Positions 7,115-15,920 are shown, counted from the stretch's first letter. The stretch is 64,000 nt of DNA from Flavobacterium nitrogenifigens (GCF_003254565.1 NZ_QJRI01000174.1:124001-188000), one strand, 5' to 3'. The notes: generated by a model from the sequence alone, not told the origin. Numbers and translations: made by a program.

Positions 7115-8584
7115 TTATGAGTTGGTGATAGGGAGAGAAACTGTAAACGTAGTTCCTTTTCCGTAAGTTGATTCAAAGGTAATTGTTCCTTTGTAATTTT
7201 CGATAATGTTTTTGATAATTCCGAGTCCAAGTCCCATACCACTGGTTTTGGTAGTAAATTTTGGTTCGAAAATTCTTCCGATATCTTGTTTTTGTATTCC
7301 GATTCCGTTGTCTTTTACAGCAATTTCAACATTATTATCCTGCCTTTTTACAGTAACCACAATCGATTTATGAAACTGGCTTTCTGGAATAGCCTGAGTC
7401 GCATTTTTAACCAAATTGGTAATCACACGAATCAATTGCGTACGATCCATTTTGGAAATGATTTCTTCTTCTTCTTTTTCAAAAGAGATATAATCTTCGT
7501 TGAAAATATCTAAAGCCAATTCTACAACCTCAACCACATTTAAGGTTTCGTTTTGCTGAGCCGGCATCGAAGCAAAGTTCGAAAATGCCGAAGCCACAGC
7601 CGTCATGGTATCTATTTGCTGAATTAAAGTTTCGGAGTAATCATTCATTTTCTGCTTCACATCTGGGGCAGAAGGATCAAATTTTCTCTGGAAACTTTGA
7701 ACCGTCAAACGCATCGGCGTAAGCGGATTCTTGATTTCGTGCGCAACTTGTTTTGCCATTTCGCGCCAAGCTTCTTCACGTTCGCTTTGCGCAAGTTTGA
7801 TCGCACTTTTTTCTAGTTTGTCCACCATTCCATTATACGCTGTAATCAAGAAATTGACTTCTTTGCTGTTGGCTTCTAAAACAATTTTTTCGTTTTTCTG
7901 GTCTAAATTAGTTTCTTCTAATCTTTCAGAAATCGTTTTTAGTGATTTTGTAATGTACGTTGAAAGAAAATAAGCCAATGCAAAAGCCACAATCAGCATA
8001 AATGAATATACCTGGCTTAAACGAATCAAGAAAGTATTCAACTCGTTATCGTAATAACCATCGTCTTCCAGATAAGGAAGATTTAAAATTCCGAGCGGTT
8101 TGAATTTTTCGTCTTTAATTAAACTATATGAAGATCTGTTCTTAACTCCATCAATAGTTTTGATATCCACGAATCGTTTTTCAATAGAAGAACGAACCAG
8201 TTTAAGGATATATTCTGGAATTGGCGGAGCAATTTTATCAACCGCAAAAGACTCTTTGGAGGATTTAAGCAGTTTTCCATCCAAACTGTAGATATTGATT
8301 TCGATTTTATGAATCTGCGCTAACTCATGAATTTTATCTTTAAAAATTAAATCTAAATTCTGAGTTTTTAGCGGATACGTTGTAGTCGCGAGAACGTAAT
8401 TGATATGTTCTTTTACCGCATTTTCTTTTCGTTCTAAACGTTCTTGATGATATTCTTTGGCCTCAGTTTTAAACTGAATAATCGAAATCGAAGCCAATAA
8501 AAAAGATGCCACCACAATCAATACAATCATCGACAGGAAAATCCTGGTACGAAGCGATAGCATTGACATTTTGAAGTTTAGCAT
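7115..8584 (-). CDS. Membrane sensor histidine kinase, NtrY-like
   Basis: 489 residues. TM1 is at about 13-33, an extracytoplasmic sensor region at about 34-190, TM2 at about 190-212, then a HAMP segment. The dimerisation helix carries the phospho-acceptor in AHEIKNPLTPMRL (His about 282). The ATPase domain has the N box (NLVKNATQAI), G1 box (DNGIGI) and G2 box (GMGLGLGI). A second Met six codons in (MSMLSL) is an equally good start. No response regulator is adjacent, so it is an orphan kinase here. Sensor input is unknown. Confidence 0.9.
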   Translation of the reverse strand: MLNFKMSMLSLRTRIFLSMIVLIVVASFLLASISIIQFKTEAKEYHQERLERKENAVKEHINYVLATTTYPLKTQNLDLIFKDKIHELAQIHKIEINIYSLDGKLLKSSKESFAVDKIAPPIPEYILKLVRSSIEKRFVDIKTIDGVKNRSSYSLIKDEKFKPLGILNLPYLEDDGYYDNELNTFLIRLSQVYSFMLIVAFALAYFLSTYITKSLKTISERLEETNLDQKNEKIVLEANSKEVNFLITAYNGMVDKLEKSAIKLAQSEREEAWREMAKQVAHEIKNPLTPMRLTVQSFQRKFDPSAPDVKQKMNDYSETLIQQIDTMTAVASAFSNFASMPAQQNETLNVVEVVELALDIFNEDYISFEKEEEEIISKMDRTQLIRVITNLVKNATQAIPESQFHKSIVVTVKRQDNNVEIAVKDNGIGIQKQDIGRIFEPKFTTKTSGMGLGLGIIKNIIENYKGTITFESTYGKGTTFTVSLPITNS

Positions 8585-8597
8585 TTTGTTTAGTATT

Positions 8598-8650
8598 CAG
8601 TCTCAGTCTCAGTCTCAGTCTCAGAAAAACTGAAAACTGTGACTGCGACT
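8598..8650. repeat. Tandem tctcag hexamers and cagtcgcagt-type inverted repeat
   Basis: At least four tandem copies of TCTCAG (8598-8624) are followed by a partly complementary arm (actgtgactgcgactgaaaac). The same family recurs after hemE (16999-17061). It lies between the kinase gene and hemJ. Confidence 0.6.
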
Positions 8651-8655
8651 GAAAA

Positions 8656-9204
8656 CTATTTTCTTTCTCTTATTCTTTTATAAAACCTGAATCCAAGCAT
8701 AATTAAAACTGAGAATAAAATAATTCCGATTACGCCGAAAATCCAGTTGATGGCACTTTTTAAAACTACTAAAAAGACAACAGCAAATAGAATAATGGTT
8801 GCGCCTTCATTCCACAAACGCATAAAATTATTGGAATATTTTACCTCGTCATTTTGCAATTGCTTAAAAATCTGATGACATTTTCCGTGATATAAATATA
8901 ATAGGAAAACAAAACATAATTTTACGTGCATCCACGGCATTTTGATCCAAACGCTTCCTGCAGCTGTAAAAAACAGCATCCAAAAAGCAAAAATACTCGC
9001 CAAAACTGCCGATGGCCATGTAATTATGTACCACAAACGGTAGGCCATAATTTTGTATTGTGCCTGCAGAATTTCTTTTTCTGGCGAAGGTTTTTCATTG
9101 GCTTCAATTTGATACACAAACAAACGCACAATATAAAACAAACCCGCAAACCATGTGATCACGAATATAAGATGCAGTGATTTTAGATAATTATAATATT
9201 CCAT
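8656..9204 (-). CDS. hemJ: Protoporphyrinogen IX oxidase HemJ (CopD-like membrane protein)
   Basis: 182 residues with about five transmembrane helices. The first helix carries KSLHLIFVITWFAGLFYIVRLFVY, the conserved HemJ heme-ligand His region, and a later helix begins LWNEGATIILFAVVFLVVLK, matching the conserved Glu and Lys of the family. HemJ oxidises protoporphyrinogen IX to protoporphyrin IX in the membrane, the step before ferrochelatase. hemH lies two genes upstream on the same strand, which supports the call over a generic copper-resistance CopD protein. Its ATG directly abuts the stop codon of the upstream lipoprotein gene, implying one transcript. Confidence 0.85.
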   Translation of the reverse strand: MEYYNYLKSLHLIFVITWFAGLFYIVRLFVYQIEANEKPSPEKEILQAQYKIMAYRLWYIITWPSAVLASIFAFWMLFFTAAGSVWIKMPWMHVKLCFVFLLYLYHGKCHQIFKQLQNDEVKYSNNFMRLWNEGATIILFAVVFLVVLKSAINWIFGVIGIILFSVLIMLGFRFYKRIRERK

Positions 9205-9777
9205 TTATTTTTTGAATGTGGATTTTTTAAAAAGATCAATCATATCTTTGCCATAATTTTCATCTTCATACACTATTGAAGCTATAAATATTTTGTCTGC
9301 AAATCCTCTCGAAAAAATTACTACTGTAGCAACAGTCTTACCGTCTTCAGCAACTTCGATTTTAGCTTTTCTAAATTGCAGACCAGAAATATTTTCACTA
9401 CTTACTGAATAATCTCCCATTTTACCCTTTGGGTAAACTTTTCCAATGTCTCTTAAAAAAAGAAAATCTTTTAATCTCATCTTTAGATCAGCTCCACGAA
9501 CATCTCCAGCAGGATAGTTTTCGTAATTTGCAGAAAAGTAATTTGCTTCATCTCTTTTAAAAGCTACAATAGAGTTTTCTCTTTTAACCAAAGCGGTATC
9601 TCCTTTTACTTCTCCCTCTTCCTTTTGGATTACTTTTTCATAATCATCAGGAATTGCAATTTCCCAGTTGAATGTTTTATCAAAAAAACGATTATTCTCA
9701 AAAGTGTTTTTCTTTTTGCACCCAATTATTGTTACTAAAGCAAAAAGTAAAATCGAAAAATATTTTAATTTATTCAT
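9205..9777 (-). CDS. Predicted lipoprotein between hemH and hemJ
   Basis: 190 residues. The N terminus (MNKLKYFSILLFALVTIIGCKKKN) is a lipoprotein signal with Cys20 as lipidation site. The mature part is hydrophilic and contains several beta strands; I do not recognise a domain. It lies 15 bases after hemH and directly abuts hemJ, so it is part of the same operon and may be an envelope factor connected with heme supply, but nothing in the sequence proves this. No CxxCH heme motif is present. Confidence 0.75.
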   Translation of the reverse strand: MNKLKYFSILLFALVTIIGCKKKNTFENNRFFDKTFNWEIAIPDDYEKVIQKEEGEVKGDTALVKRENSIVAFKRDEANYFSANYENYPAGDVRGADLKMRLKDFLFLRDIGKVYPKGKMGDYSVSSENISGLQFRKAKIEVAEDGKTVATVVIFSRGFADKIFIASIVYEDENYGKDMIDLFKKSTFKK

Positions 9778-9792
9778 TTATAAAAATTGAAA

Positions 9793-10812
9793 TTATTTAG
9801 CCCAATTATTAATCCAACTTGCAACTGTTTCGCACCATTCATCATCATCATTCAAACAAGGAATTGCCAAAAACTCTTCTCCTCCATTTGCTTCAAAATC
9901 TTCTTTGGCACGCATTGCGATTTCCTCTAAAGTCTCTAAACAATCGGTAACGAAAGCGGGAGTTACAACCGCAATTTTCTTAATTCCTCTTGCTGGCATA
10001 TTATCGATTTCGACATCTGTATAAGGTTCCAGCCATTTATCGCCCGCCAATCTGGATTGGAAAGTTACGCAATATTTGTCTTTTGGAATTCCCAATTGTT
10101 CCACTACTAAACGCGTTGTTTCGTAACAATGCGTTCTGTAGCAGAATTCGGCTTCTGGAGTTCCTACTTCACAACACATTTCATTGGTTACGAATTTTTT
10201 ATGTGATTTTGTTTTATCGGTTTTACGAACGTGACGCTCTGGAATTCCGTGATACGAAAACACCAATTGGTCATAATCGAAATCACGCAAATGTTTTTTG
10301 ATTGAATCTGCCACGTTTTTAATATAATCCGGTTTATTGAAAAATGCCGGAACATCTGAGAATTTCATGTGAGGGAATTTCTTCTTGCGGATTTCTTCTG
10401 CCAAAACTAAAATCGTCAAAGTAGAAGCCATCGCATATTGAGGATATAAAGGAAAAAGTAAAACCTCAGTAACACCTTGATCGCTCAATTCCTGTAACCC
10501 TTTTTCTATTGTCATAGATCCGTAACGCATGGCAAGCGCAACTGGAATATTTGATAAAGGCTGTACTTTTTTGTGCATTCTTTCAGAAAGAACGATTAGC
10601 GGAGAACCTTCTTCCCACCAGATTTTCGCATAAGCGTGTGCAGATTCTTCGGGTCTTTTTCTTAGAATAATTCCGCGAACTAATAATGCCCTCAATAAAT
10701 AAGGAACATCGATCACGTATTTATCCATTAAAAATTCATCTAAATAAGGTTTTACATCTTTTGGAGTTGGACTATCTGGAGATCCTAAGTTTATTAATAG
10801 TGCGCCTTTCAT
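9793..10812 (-). CDS. hemH: Ferrochelatase
   Basis: 339 residues, full length for a bacterial ferrochelatase. It begins MKGALLINLGSPDSP, the conserved LLxNLGxPxxP start, and contains FSYHGIPERHV with the catalytic metal-binding His and PAFVTDCLETLEEI with the conserved Glu on the opposite side of the active site. The enzyme inserts Fe(II) into protoporphyrin IX. It heads the minus-strand unit hemH-lipoprotein-hemJ. A CAAAAGTA sequence at 10860-10867 (TACTTTTG on the coding strand) is a likely -7 promoter element. Confidence 0.96.
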   Translation of the reverse strand: MKGALLINLGSPDSPTPKDVKPYLDEFLMDKYVIDVPYLLRALLVRGIILRKRPEESAHAYAKIWWEEGSPLIVLSERMHKKVQPLSNIPVALAMRYGSMTIEKGLQELSDQGVTEVLLFPLYPQYAMASTLTILVLAEEIRKKKFPHMKFSDVPAFFNKPDYIKNVADSIKKHLRDFDYDQLVFSYHGIPERHVRKTDKTKSHKKFVTNEMCCEVGTPEAEFCYRTHCYETTRLVVEQLGIPKDKYCVTFQSRLAGDKWLEPYTDVEIDNMPARGIKKIAVVTPAFVTDCLETLEEIAMRAKEDFEANGGEEFLAIPCLNDDDEWCETVASWINNWAK

Positions 10813-10859
10813 TATGTATTTTTTGCTTTAAGCTTTTTATTTGTTTTTAAAAATTTCGA

Positions 10860-10867
10860 CAAAAGTA
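10860..10867 (-). promoter_or_regulatory. Candidate -7 element of hemH
   Basis: Read on the minus strand this is TACTTTTG, matching TAnnTTTG, 48 bases before the hemH ATG. No convincing TTG element is seen at the expected distance, so the call rests on one half of the promoter. Confidence 0.4.
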
Positions 10868-10949
10868 GAACTTGCAACTTTTTCGAAATATGATAATTAT
10901 TACTTTTTAATTATGTTCTTATTTATAAAATTGATTCCTATTTAAGAAC

Positions 10950-11312
10950 TCATTTTAAATTATTAACTTCTATACTCATTTTTTCTTCCCAGCCTTTTCC
11001 ATTTCGCTTCTCAAGATAAACATCGGTTATTTTTCGATATTCATTTGCGGCAGCATCTAATTCTTTATCACCAACAATGCATCCGAGATTCTTAATGTAT
11101 AATCCATATTTTTGATAGATAGCCGTTTTTCTGTTATTCCTTGATAATTCTAATGAATCTCTTGGCGGAAGTGGCAAACCAAAACCAAATGTCTTTACGC
11201 TATCGGCTTCAATATCATGAAATGCCATATTTCTATATTCAGTAACAAGCGGACTTTCTTCAGATTTACAACTCAAAAAAACAATTAAAATTGAGAAAAC
11301 AACTTTCTTCAT
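10950..11312 (-). CDS. Small predicted lipoprotein
   Basis: 120 residues beginning MKKVVFSILIVFLSCKSEESP, a short lipoprotein signal with Cys15 as likely lipidation site. The rest is hydrophilic with no recognised domain. It starts three bases after the AraC-type regulator stop, so the two genes are almost certainly cotranscribed. The link may be functional (a surface protein made with its regulator) or incidental. Confidence 0.7.
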   Translation of the reverse strand: MKKVVFSILIVFLSCKSEESPLVTEYRNMAFHDIEADSVKTFGFGLPLPPRDSLELSRNNRKTAIYQKYGLYIKNLGCIVGDKELDAAANEYRKITDVYLEKRNGKGWEEKMSIEVNNLK

Positions 11313-11315
11313 TTA

Positions 11316-12191
11316 TTAAACATTCGCATTAATAGACATCAAATATTTTTTTGGTGTTGTTCCGAATTTCTTCTTGAATGCGGCTATAAAATGGCTTCCC
11401 GTGCTGTAGCCAATCTTCAATCCTACTTCGTTTACATTATAAGAACCGCTGTCTAAAAGTTTTCTGGCGAAATCCATTTTATAATCGAAAAGAAAACCGT
11501 AAACCGTATCGCCATAAATCTGTTTGAAACCCATTTTGAGTTTTTTCAAATTCAAACCAATTTCATCTGCCAATTCTTGCAATCCTGGCGGTTCGGCCAT
11601 ATTGGCGATGATAATTTCTTTAGCTTTTCGGATTTTTAAAACATTGTCTTCATCAATCAAAAACGGACATTGTTCTGCATTTGGGTCTTCGGTTCTGTTG
11701 AAATACAAACTCAACAATTCGTATCCTTTTCCTTTATAATAAAGGTTTTTTATAGATGGATGAAGATTATAATGAAACAACTGACTCAAAACAATTGCCA
11801 TTGATGGACTGATATTTCCTTCGTTATAATACTTTTTATCCTTATTGTCAGGACTTAGAAAAGTAATATAATCGGCTTCGGCAGAAAATAACGCATGAAA
11901 TTTCTTGATCGACACAATTACTGAAATCGCCCACGAGTTTGGAGCCAACTCTAAATTTAGCGGCAATTCTTTCTGTGGATTGTATAAAAGCAACGATTTC
12001 TCTTCTTTCAATTCTAAGGCGTAATTGCCCTGATTGAATAAAAATTTTGCGTTTCCTTTTATCCCGAAGTGAAACTGTATCAGGCCAGTACCTATTATTT
12101 CGTGCTGTGCGTAGAAAGGTTCTGAACCATCATTTTGAAAACGAATCAGCGTAAAGTCGTCTTCAATTTTTATAACTTCTTGAGAACTCAT
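11316..12191 (-). CDS. AraC-family transcriptional regulator
   Basis: 291 residues. The C-terminal 100 residues contain both helix-turn-helix units: LQELADEIGLNLKKLKMGFKQIYG and VNEVGLKIGYSTGSHFIAAFKKKFGTTPKKYL, the second being the AraC signature. The N-terminal 180 residues look like a cupin-type sensor region (beta-rich, FHFGIKGNAKFLFNQGNY). It is divergent from hemA across a 227-base gap. Similar regulators lie next to hemA in other Flavobacterium genomes as far as I recall, so control of heme synthesis or iron-related genes is plausible but not shown. Confidence 0.88.
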   Translation of the reverse strand: MSSQEVIKIEDDFTLIRFQNDGSEPFYAQHEIIGTGLIQFHFGIKGNAKFLFNQGNYALELKEEKSLLLYNPQKELPLNLELAPNSWAISVIVSIKKFHALFSAEADYITFLSPDNKDKKYYNEGNISPSMAIVLSQLFHYNLHPSIKNLYYKGKGYELLSLYFNRTEDPNAEQCPFLIDEDNVLKIRKAKEIIIANMAEPPGLQELADEIGLNLKKLKMGFKQIYGDTVYGFLFDYKMDFARKLLDSGSYNVNEVGLKIGYSTGSHFIAAFKKKFGTTPKKYLMSINANV

Positions 12192-12386
12192 AGCGATATT
12201 TTTTTGAAACGAAAATCAAAACAAACTCAAAATGTTATTTAGAACGACTCTAAACTAATCACTTCAAACGAGTTGATTTTGCTACAAAAGTAGTCCTTTT
12301 TACTCAAAAACACCTATTTAGGTTCAAAAAAACATACAGCGACATAAAAAGTACTTTTAGCGTTATTTTTATCGATGGTATAGTAA

Positions 12387-12394
12387 TAATTTTG
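12387..12394 (+). promoter_or_regulatory. Candidate -7 element of hemA in the divergent gap
   Basis: TAATTTTG matches TAnnTTTG and lies 24 bases before the preferred hemA ATG (12419). The rest of the 12192-12386 gap is AT-rich and must contain the AraC-gene promoter; I see no convincing palindrome in it. Confidence 0.4.
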
Positions 12395-12418
12395 TTGCAC
12401 TTTTATGAAAGTGAATTT

Positions 12419-13669
12419 ATGGAAAACAATAACGTACCGAAACACCTATATTTTTACTCAGTTGGTCTGAGTTATAAAAAAGCTGATGCTGAGGTTAGAG
12501 GTCAATTTAGTTTGGATGCAGTTGCGAAAACTCGCCTGCTAGAACAAGCTAAAAACGATGGAATAGAAAGTTTACTAGTTACTTCAACTTGCAACAGAAC
12601 TGAAATCTACGGTTTTGCTGAACATCCATTTCAATTAATAAAACTTATTTGCGATAATAGTAACGGATCTGTTGATGCTTTTCAAAAAGTGGGTTTCGTT
12701 TACAAAAATCAAGAAGCAATCAATCACTTATTTCGTGTAGGAACTGGTTTAGACAGTCAGATTTTAGGTGATTTTGAAATTATATCTCAAATTAAAACCA
12801 GTTTCATTCACTCAAAATCTTTAGGTTTAGCGAATGCTTTTATGGAAAGATTGGTGAATGCAGTTATTCAGGCGAGCAAAAGAATTAAAAACGAGACAGA
12901 AATCAGTTCTGGTGCTACTTCAGTTTCTTTTGCTTCGGTACAATATATTTTGAAGAATGTTGAAGATATCAGCAACAAAAATATTTTACTTTTTGGAACT
13001 GGTAAAATCGGAAGAAACACATGCGAGAATTTAGTAAAACATACTAAAAACGAGCATATCACTTTAATCAACCGTACTAAAGATAAAGCAGAGAAATTAG
13101 CTGGAAAACTAAATCTGATTGTTAAAGATTATTCTGAATTGCATTTAGAGCTTCAAAAAGCCGATGTTGTAGTTGTTGCAACAGGCGCTCAAAACCCAAC
13201 GGTTGACAAAGCGATTTTAAATCTTAAAAAACCTTTGTTGATTCTTGATTTATCGATTCCTAAAAACGTTCATGAAAATGTAGAGGAATTAGAAGGTGTA
13301 ACTTTAATCCACATGGATTATTTGTCTCAATTGACAGATGAAACTCTAGAAAACAGAAAATTACACATTCCGGCTGCAGAAGCGATCATCGAAGAAATCA
13401 AAGAAGAATTTGTTACTTGGATGAAAGGAAGAAAATTTGCTCCGACAATTAATGCTTTAAAAGAAAAATTAAACGCTATTAAAGCTTCTGAATTGGATTT
13501 TCAAAGCAAAAAAATCGCCGATTTTAATGAAGAGCAAGCTGAAATCATCAGTAACCGAATCATTCAAAAAATCACTACACATTTTGCAAATCATTTAAAA
13601 GACGACGATACCATGGTTGACGAAAGCATCGAATGGATCGAAAAAGTCTTCAAAATAAAAGCATCTTAG
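12419..13669 (+). CDS. hemA: Glutamyl-tRNA reductase
   Basis: 416 residues from the ATG at 12419 (MENNNVPKHLYFYSVGLSYKKA); the frame is open nine codons further upstream but only with a TTG start. The catalytic Cys58 lies in LLVTSTCNRTEIYGF. It is followed by LGDFEIISQIKTSF, the NADPH-binding Rossmann region (NKNILLFGTGKIGRNTCENL) and a C-terminal dimerisation helix domain. The enzyme reduces glutamyl-tRNA to glutamate-1-semialdehyde, the first committed step of heme synthesis by the C5 route. hemC follows after an inserted GxxExxY gene. Confidence 0.95.
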   Translation: MENNNVPKHLYFYSVGLSYKKADAEVRGQFSLDAVAKTRLLEQAKNDGIESLLVTSTCNRTEIYGFAEHPFQLIKLICDNSNGSVDAFQKVGFVYKNQEAINHLFRVGTGLDSQILGDFEIISQIKTSFIHSKSLGLANAFMERLVNAVIQASKRIKNETEISSGATSVSFASVQYILKNVEDISNKNILLFGTGKIGRNTCENLVKHTKNEHITLINRTKDKAEKLAGKLNLIVKDYSELHLELQKADVVVVATGAQNPTVDKAILNLKKPLLILDLSIPKNVHENVEELEGVTLIHMDYLSQLTDETLENRKLHIPAAEAIIEEIKEEFVTWMKGRKFAPTINALKEKLNAIKASELDFQSKKIADFNEEQAEIISNRIIQKITTHFANHLKDDDTMVDESIEWIEKVFKIKAS

Positions 13670-13677
13670 TTTTTAAT

Positions 13678-13810
13678 TTAAACCATTAAGATATTAAGGA
13701 AATTAAGACCAATCTTTGTCAAGAGAATTAAGCCAAGCTATAACACGAGCTTAATAATCTTAAATTCTACACAAAAAGCTTAATTCTCTTAATGCCCTTA
13801 ATGGTAAAAA
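13678..13810. repeat. Left copy of the ccattaagatattaag hairpin flanking the GxxExxY gene
   Basis: The left arm accattaagatattaagg pairs with a right arm ending cttaatgcccttaatggt. The interior is longer than in the right-hand copy and contains further ttaag/cttaa words. It starts eight bases after the hemA stop and ends in an A-rich tract 13 bases before the next ATG. Confidence 0.85.
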
Positions 13811-13823
13811 ATAAAAAAGTTCT

Positions 13824-14228
13824 ATGACAAAAAAAGAGGTTACACAATTGGCTTATGAAATTACAGGTTTTGCTATAAAAGTGCACAAAGCTTTGGCACC
13901 TGGACTTTTAGAAAGTATCTATGAGAAGTGCCTCAAATATGAATTAGAACGAAACGGATATGATGTGAAACAACAATTATCTGTTAAAATTGATTATTAC
14001 GATCTTGAATTTGAATCTGATTTAAGAATAGATTTACTTGTAAATGATTGTGTCGTTGTTGAATTAAAAGCAATAGAAAATTTATTACCAATTCACGAAG
14101 CCCAATTATTAACATACATGAAGTTATTACAAAGACCTCAAGGTTTACTAATAAATTTCAACACAACAAATATCACAAAATCAATGAAACCCCTTGTGAA
14201 TGATCATTTTGCAAGATTAATAGATTAA
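13824..14228 (+). CDS. GxxExxY-family protein, PD-(D/E)xK nuclease-like
   Basis: 134 residues, full family length. The name motif is G27-L-L-E30-S-I-Y33. The segment RID70LLVNDCVVVE80LK82 matches the D-x(n)-ExK core of the PD-(D/E)xK nuclease fold. The biochemical role of the family is unknown. The gene interrupts the hemA-hemC order and is bracketed by two copies of one hairpin (13678-13810 and 14230-14318). That arrangement suggests it entered the locus as a unit with one hairpin. All likely active-site residues are intact, so it is not decayed. Confidence 0.88.
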   Translation: MTKKEVTQLAYEITGFAIKVHKALAPGLLESIYEKCLKYELERNGYDVKQQLSVKIDYYDLEFESDLRIDLLVNDCVVVELKAIENLLPIHEAQLLTYMKLLQRPQGLLINFNTTNITKSMKPLVNDHFARLID

Positions 14229-14229
14229 A

Positions 14230-14318
14230 TTTAAACCATTAAGATATTAAGAAAGTTAAGCTTAATTTTCTTGACAAAGCTTGGACTTAATTCTCTTAAT
14301 GCACTTAATGGTAAAAAA
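14230..14318. repeat. Right copy of the ccattaagatattaag hairpin flanking the GxxExxY gene
   Basis: It shares with the left copy the opening tttaaaccattaagatatta and the closing cttaattctcttaatgcactt followed by aatggtaaaaaa, but it is about 44 bases shorter inside. It starts directly after the GxxExxY stop and ends seven bases before the hemC ATG, so it supplies the hemC leader. Confidence 0.85.
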
Positions 14319-14324
14319 CAAAAC

Positions 14325-15248
14325 ATGGCTGAAAAAACAATCAGAATTGGAACACGCGATAGCGAATTAGCACTTTGGCAAGCACATACTGTAGAGAAAA
14401 AACTAAACGACTTAGGTTATAAAACCTCGATTGTTGCGGTTAAATCTCAAGGTGATATTATTCTAGACAAACCTCTTTACGAATTAGGAATCACAGGAAT
14501 CTTCACCAAAACGTTAGACATTGCTATGATCAATGGAGATTGTGACATTGCTGTGCATTCTATGAAAGATGTTCCAACGGCTTTACCAAAAGGAATTGTT
14601 CAAGCTGCTGTTCTACCAAGAGCCAATGTTTTGGATATTTTAGTTCATAAAGGAAATCCTGATTTTACAAATCCAAGTACTATTGCGACCGGAAGTTTGC
14701 GTCGTCAGGCACAATGGTTCAATAAATACCCAAATCATACTGTAGTGGATTTACGTGGAAACGTAAATACGCGTATGCAAAAACTACAAGATAATAATTG
14801 GGACGGAGCTGTTTTCGCGGCGGCTGGTTTGGAAAGAATTAATCTGAAACCAGAAAATTTCATCAACTTAGATTGGATGATTCCAGCGCCGGCTCAAGGA
14901 GCAATGCTTGTTGTGGCAATGGAAAATGACAATTATACTTTGGATGCACTTTCTCAGTTAAATGATATTGAAACTGAAATTTGTACTTATATAGAGCGTC
15001 AGTTTTTAAGAACACTTGAAGGCGGATGTACGGCACCAATTGGAGCTTTAGTAACTTATAACGAAGACGAAGACACACTTCATTTTCAGGGTGTTTTACT
15101 TTCTATTGACGGAAAACAAAAACTGGAAATCAACAAAACGGTTGATATTTCTGAATGGAAAAAACTAGGTTTCAACTCTGCACAAGAGATTTTGAATAAT
15201 GGTGGAACGGAATTAATGCAGAAAATTAAAGAATCCCTAAAAAAATAA
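14325..15248 (+). CDS. hemC: Porphobilinogen deaminase (hydroxymethylbilane synthase)
   Basis: 307 residues from the ATG at 14325 (MAEKTIRIGTRDSELALWQA). An upstream ATG at 14271 would only add residues read from the hairpin, so it is rejected. It has VAVKSQGD, HSMKDVPT, ATGSLRRQAQ and DLRGNVNTR, the substrate-binding arginine motifs, and Cys235 in LEGGCTAPIGA, which carries the dipyrromethane cofactor. The enzyme joins four porphobilinogen units. Its stop overlaps the hemD start by one base (taATG), indicating translational coupling. Confidence 0.95.
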   Translation: MAEKTIRIGTRDSELALWQAHTVEKKLNDLGYKTSIVAVKSQGDIILDKPLYELGITGIFTKTLDIAMINGDCDIAVHSMKDVPTALPKGIVQAAVLPRANVLDILVHKGNPDFTNPSTIATGSLRRQAQWFNKYPNHTVVDLRGNVNTRMQKLQDNNWDGAVFAAAGLERINLKPENFINLDWMIPAPAQGAMLVVAMENDNYTLDALSQLNDIETEICTYIERQFLRTLEGGCTAPIGALVTYNEDEDTLHFQGVLLSIDGKQKLEINKTVDISEWKKLGFNSAQEILNNGGTELMQKIKESLKK

Positions 15249-15913
15249 TGGCAAATCCAGTCCAGATATTATCGACAAAAATATTATCTCCTCTTCATAA
15301 ACAAGAGTTAATGAAATATGGCGTTGAATTAATCGAAGCCGATTTTATTAAAACCGAAAACAAATCTTTCGAATTAAAAGACCTCAACGAAAGTCTAATT
15401 TTTACAAGTCAGAATGCCGTTCACAGTGTTTTATCAGATCCAAAATCAGAAGAGCTAAAAAAGAAAAACGTATACTGCGTTGGACTTAAAACCAAAACGC
15501 TTTTAAGCGATAATGGCTTTAATGTAGTGGCTTACACAGGTTACGCTGCAGATTTGGCTGAAATTATCACTTTGATTTACGGAAATGAGAGTTATACTTT
15601 TTTCAGCGGAAATTTAAGAAGAGACACTTTGCCAGAAGCTTTAAAAGAAGCTGGAATAAAGTTCAATGAAATTCAGGTTTACGAAACTACACTTCAGCCT
15701 CAGAAAATAAAAGCAAATCCTGAAGCGATTTTGTTTTTTAGTCCGTCTGGAGTTAAAAGTTATCTGAAACATAATACCATAAACAAACAAATCTGTTTCT
15801 GCATTGGCGATACGACTGCAGAAGCTTTAACAAAAATCACAAAAAACATCATCATCGCAGATCAGCCCACAATTGAAGATGTGATTGAAGATGTAATTCA
15901 CGAATATAAATAA
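15248..15913 (+). CDS. hemD: Uroporphyrinogen-III synthase
   Basis: 221 residues in the weakly conserved HemD fold. Recognisable parts are SLIFTSQNAVHSVL in the first domain, VYETTLQPQKI at the hinge, and ILFFSPSGVKSYL plus CFCIGDTTAEALTK in the second domain. It closes hydroxymethylbilane with ring-D inversion to uroporphyrinogen III. The one-base overlap with hemC and the following hemE make the assignment secure despite low motif density. A strong hairpin follows the stop codon. Confidence 0.9.
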   Translation: MANPVQILSTKILSPLHKQELMKYGVELIEADFIKTENKSFELKDLNESLIFTSQNAVHSVLSDPKSEELKKKNVYCVGLKTKTLLSDNGFNVVAYTGYAADLAEIITLIYGNESYTFFSGNLRRDTLPEALKEAGIKFNEIQVYETTLQPQKIKANPEAILFFSPSGVKSYLKHNTINKQICFCIGDTTAEALTKITKNIIIADQPTIEDVIEDVIHEYK

Positions 15914-15920
15914 CAACAAC

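Noticed and set aside
7286..8291. Plus-strand open frames across the histidine kinase gene
   Set aside because: They are antisense shadows of a well-supported kinase with all catalytic boxes.
8598..8624. Tandem tctcag copies considered as a CRISPR-like or phase-variation tract
   Set aside because: There are no spacers between copies, no cas genes in the window, and the tract lies outside coding sequence at a distance from any promoter element I can identify.
14271..14324. Longer HemC start at 14271
   Set aside because: The extra 18 residues are encoded by the hairpin repeat and precede the conserved IRIGTRDSELA start expected near the N terminus.
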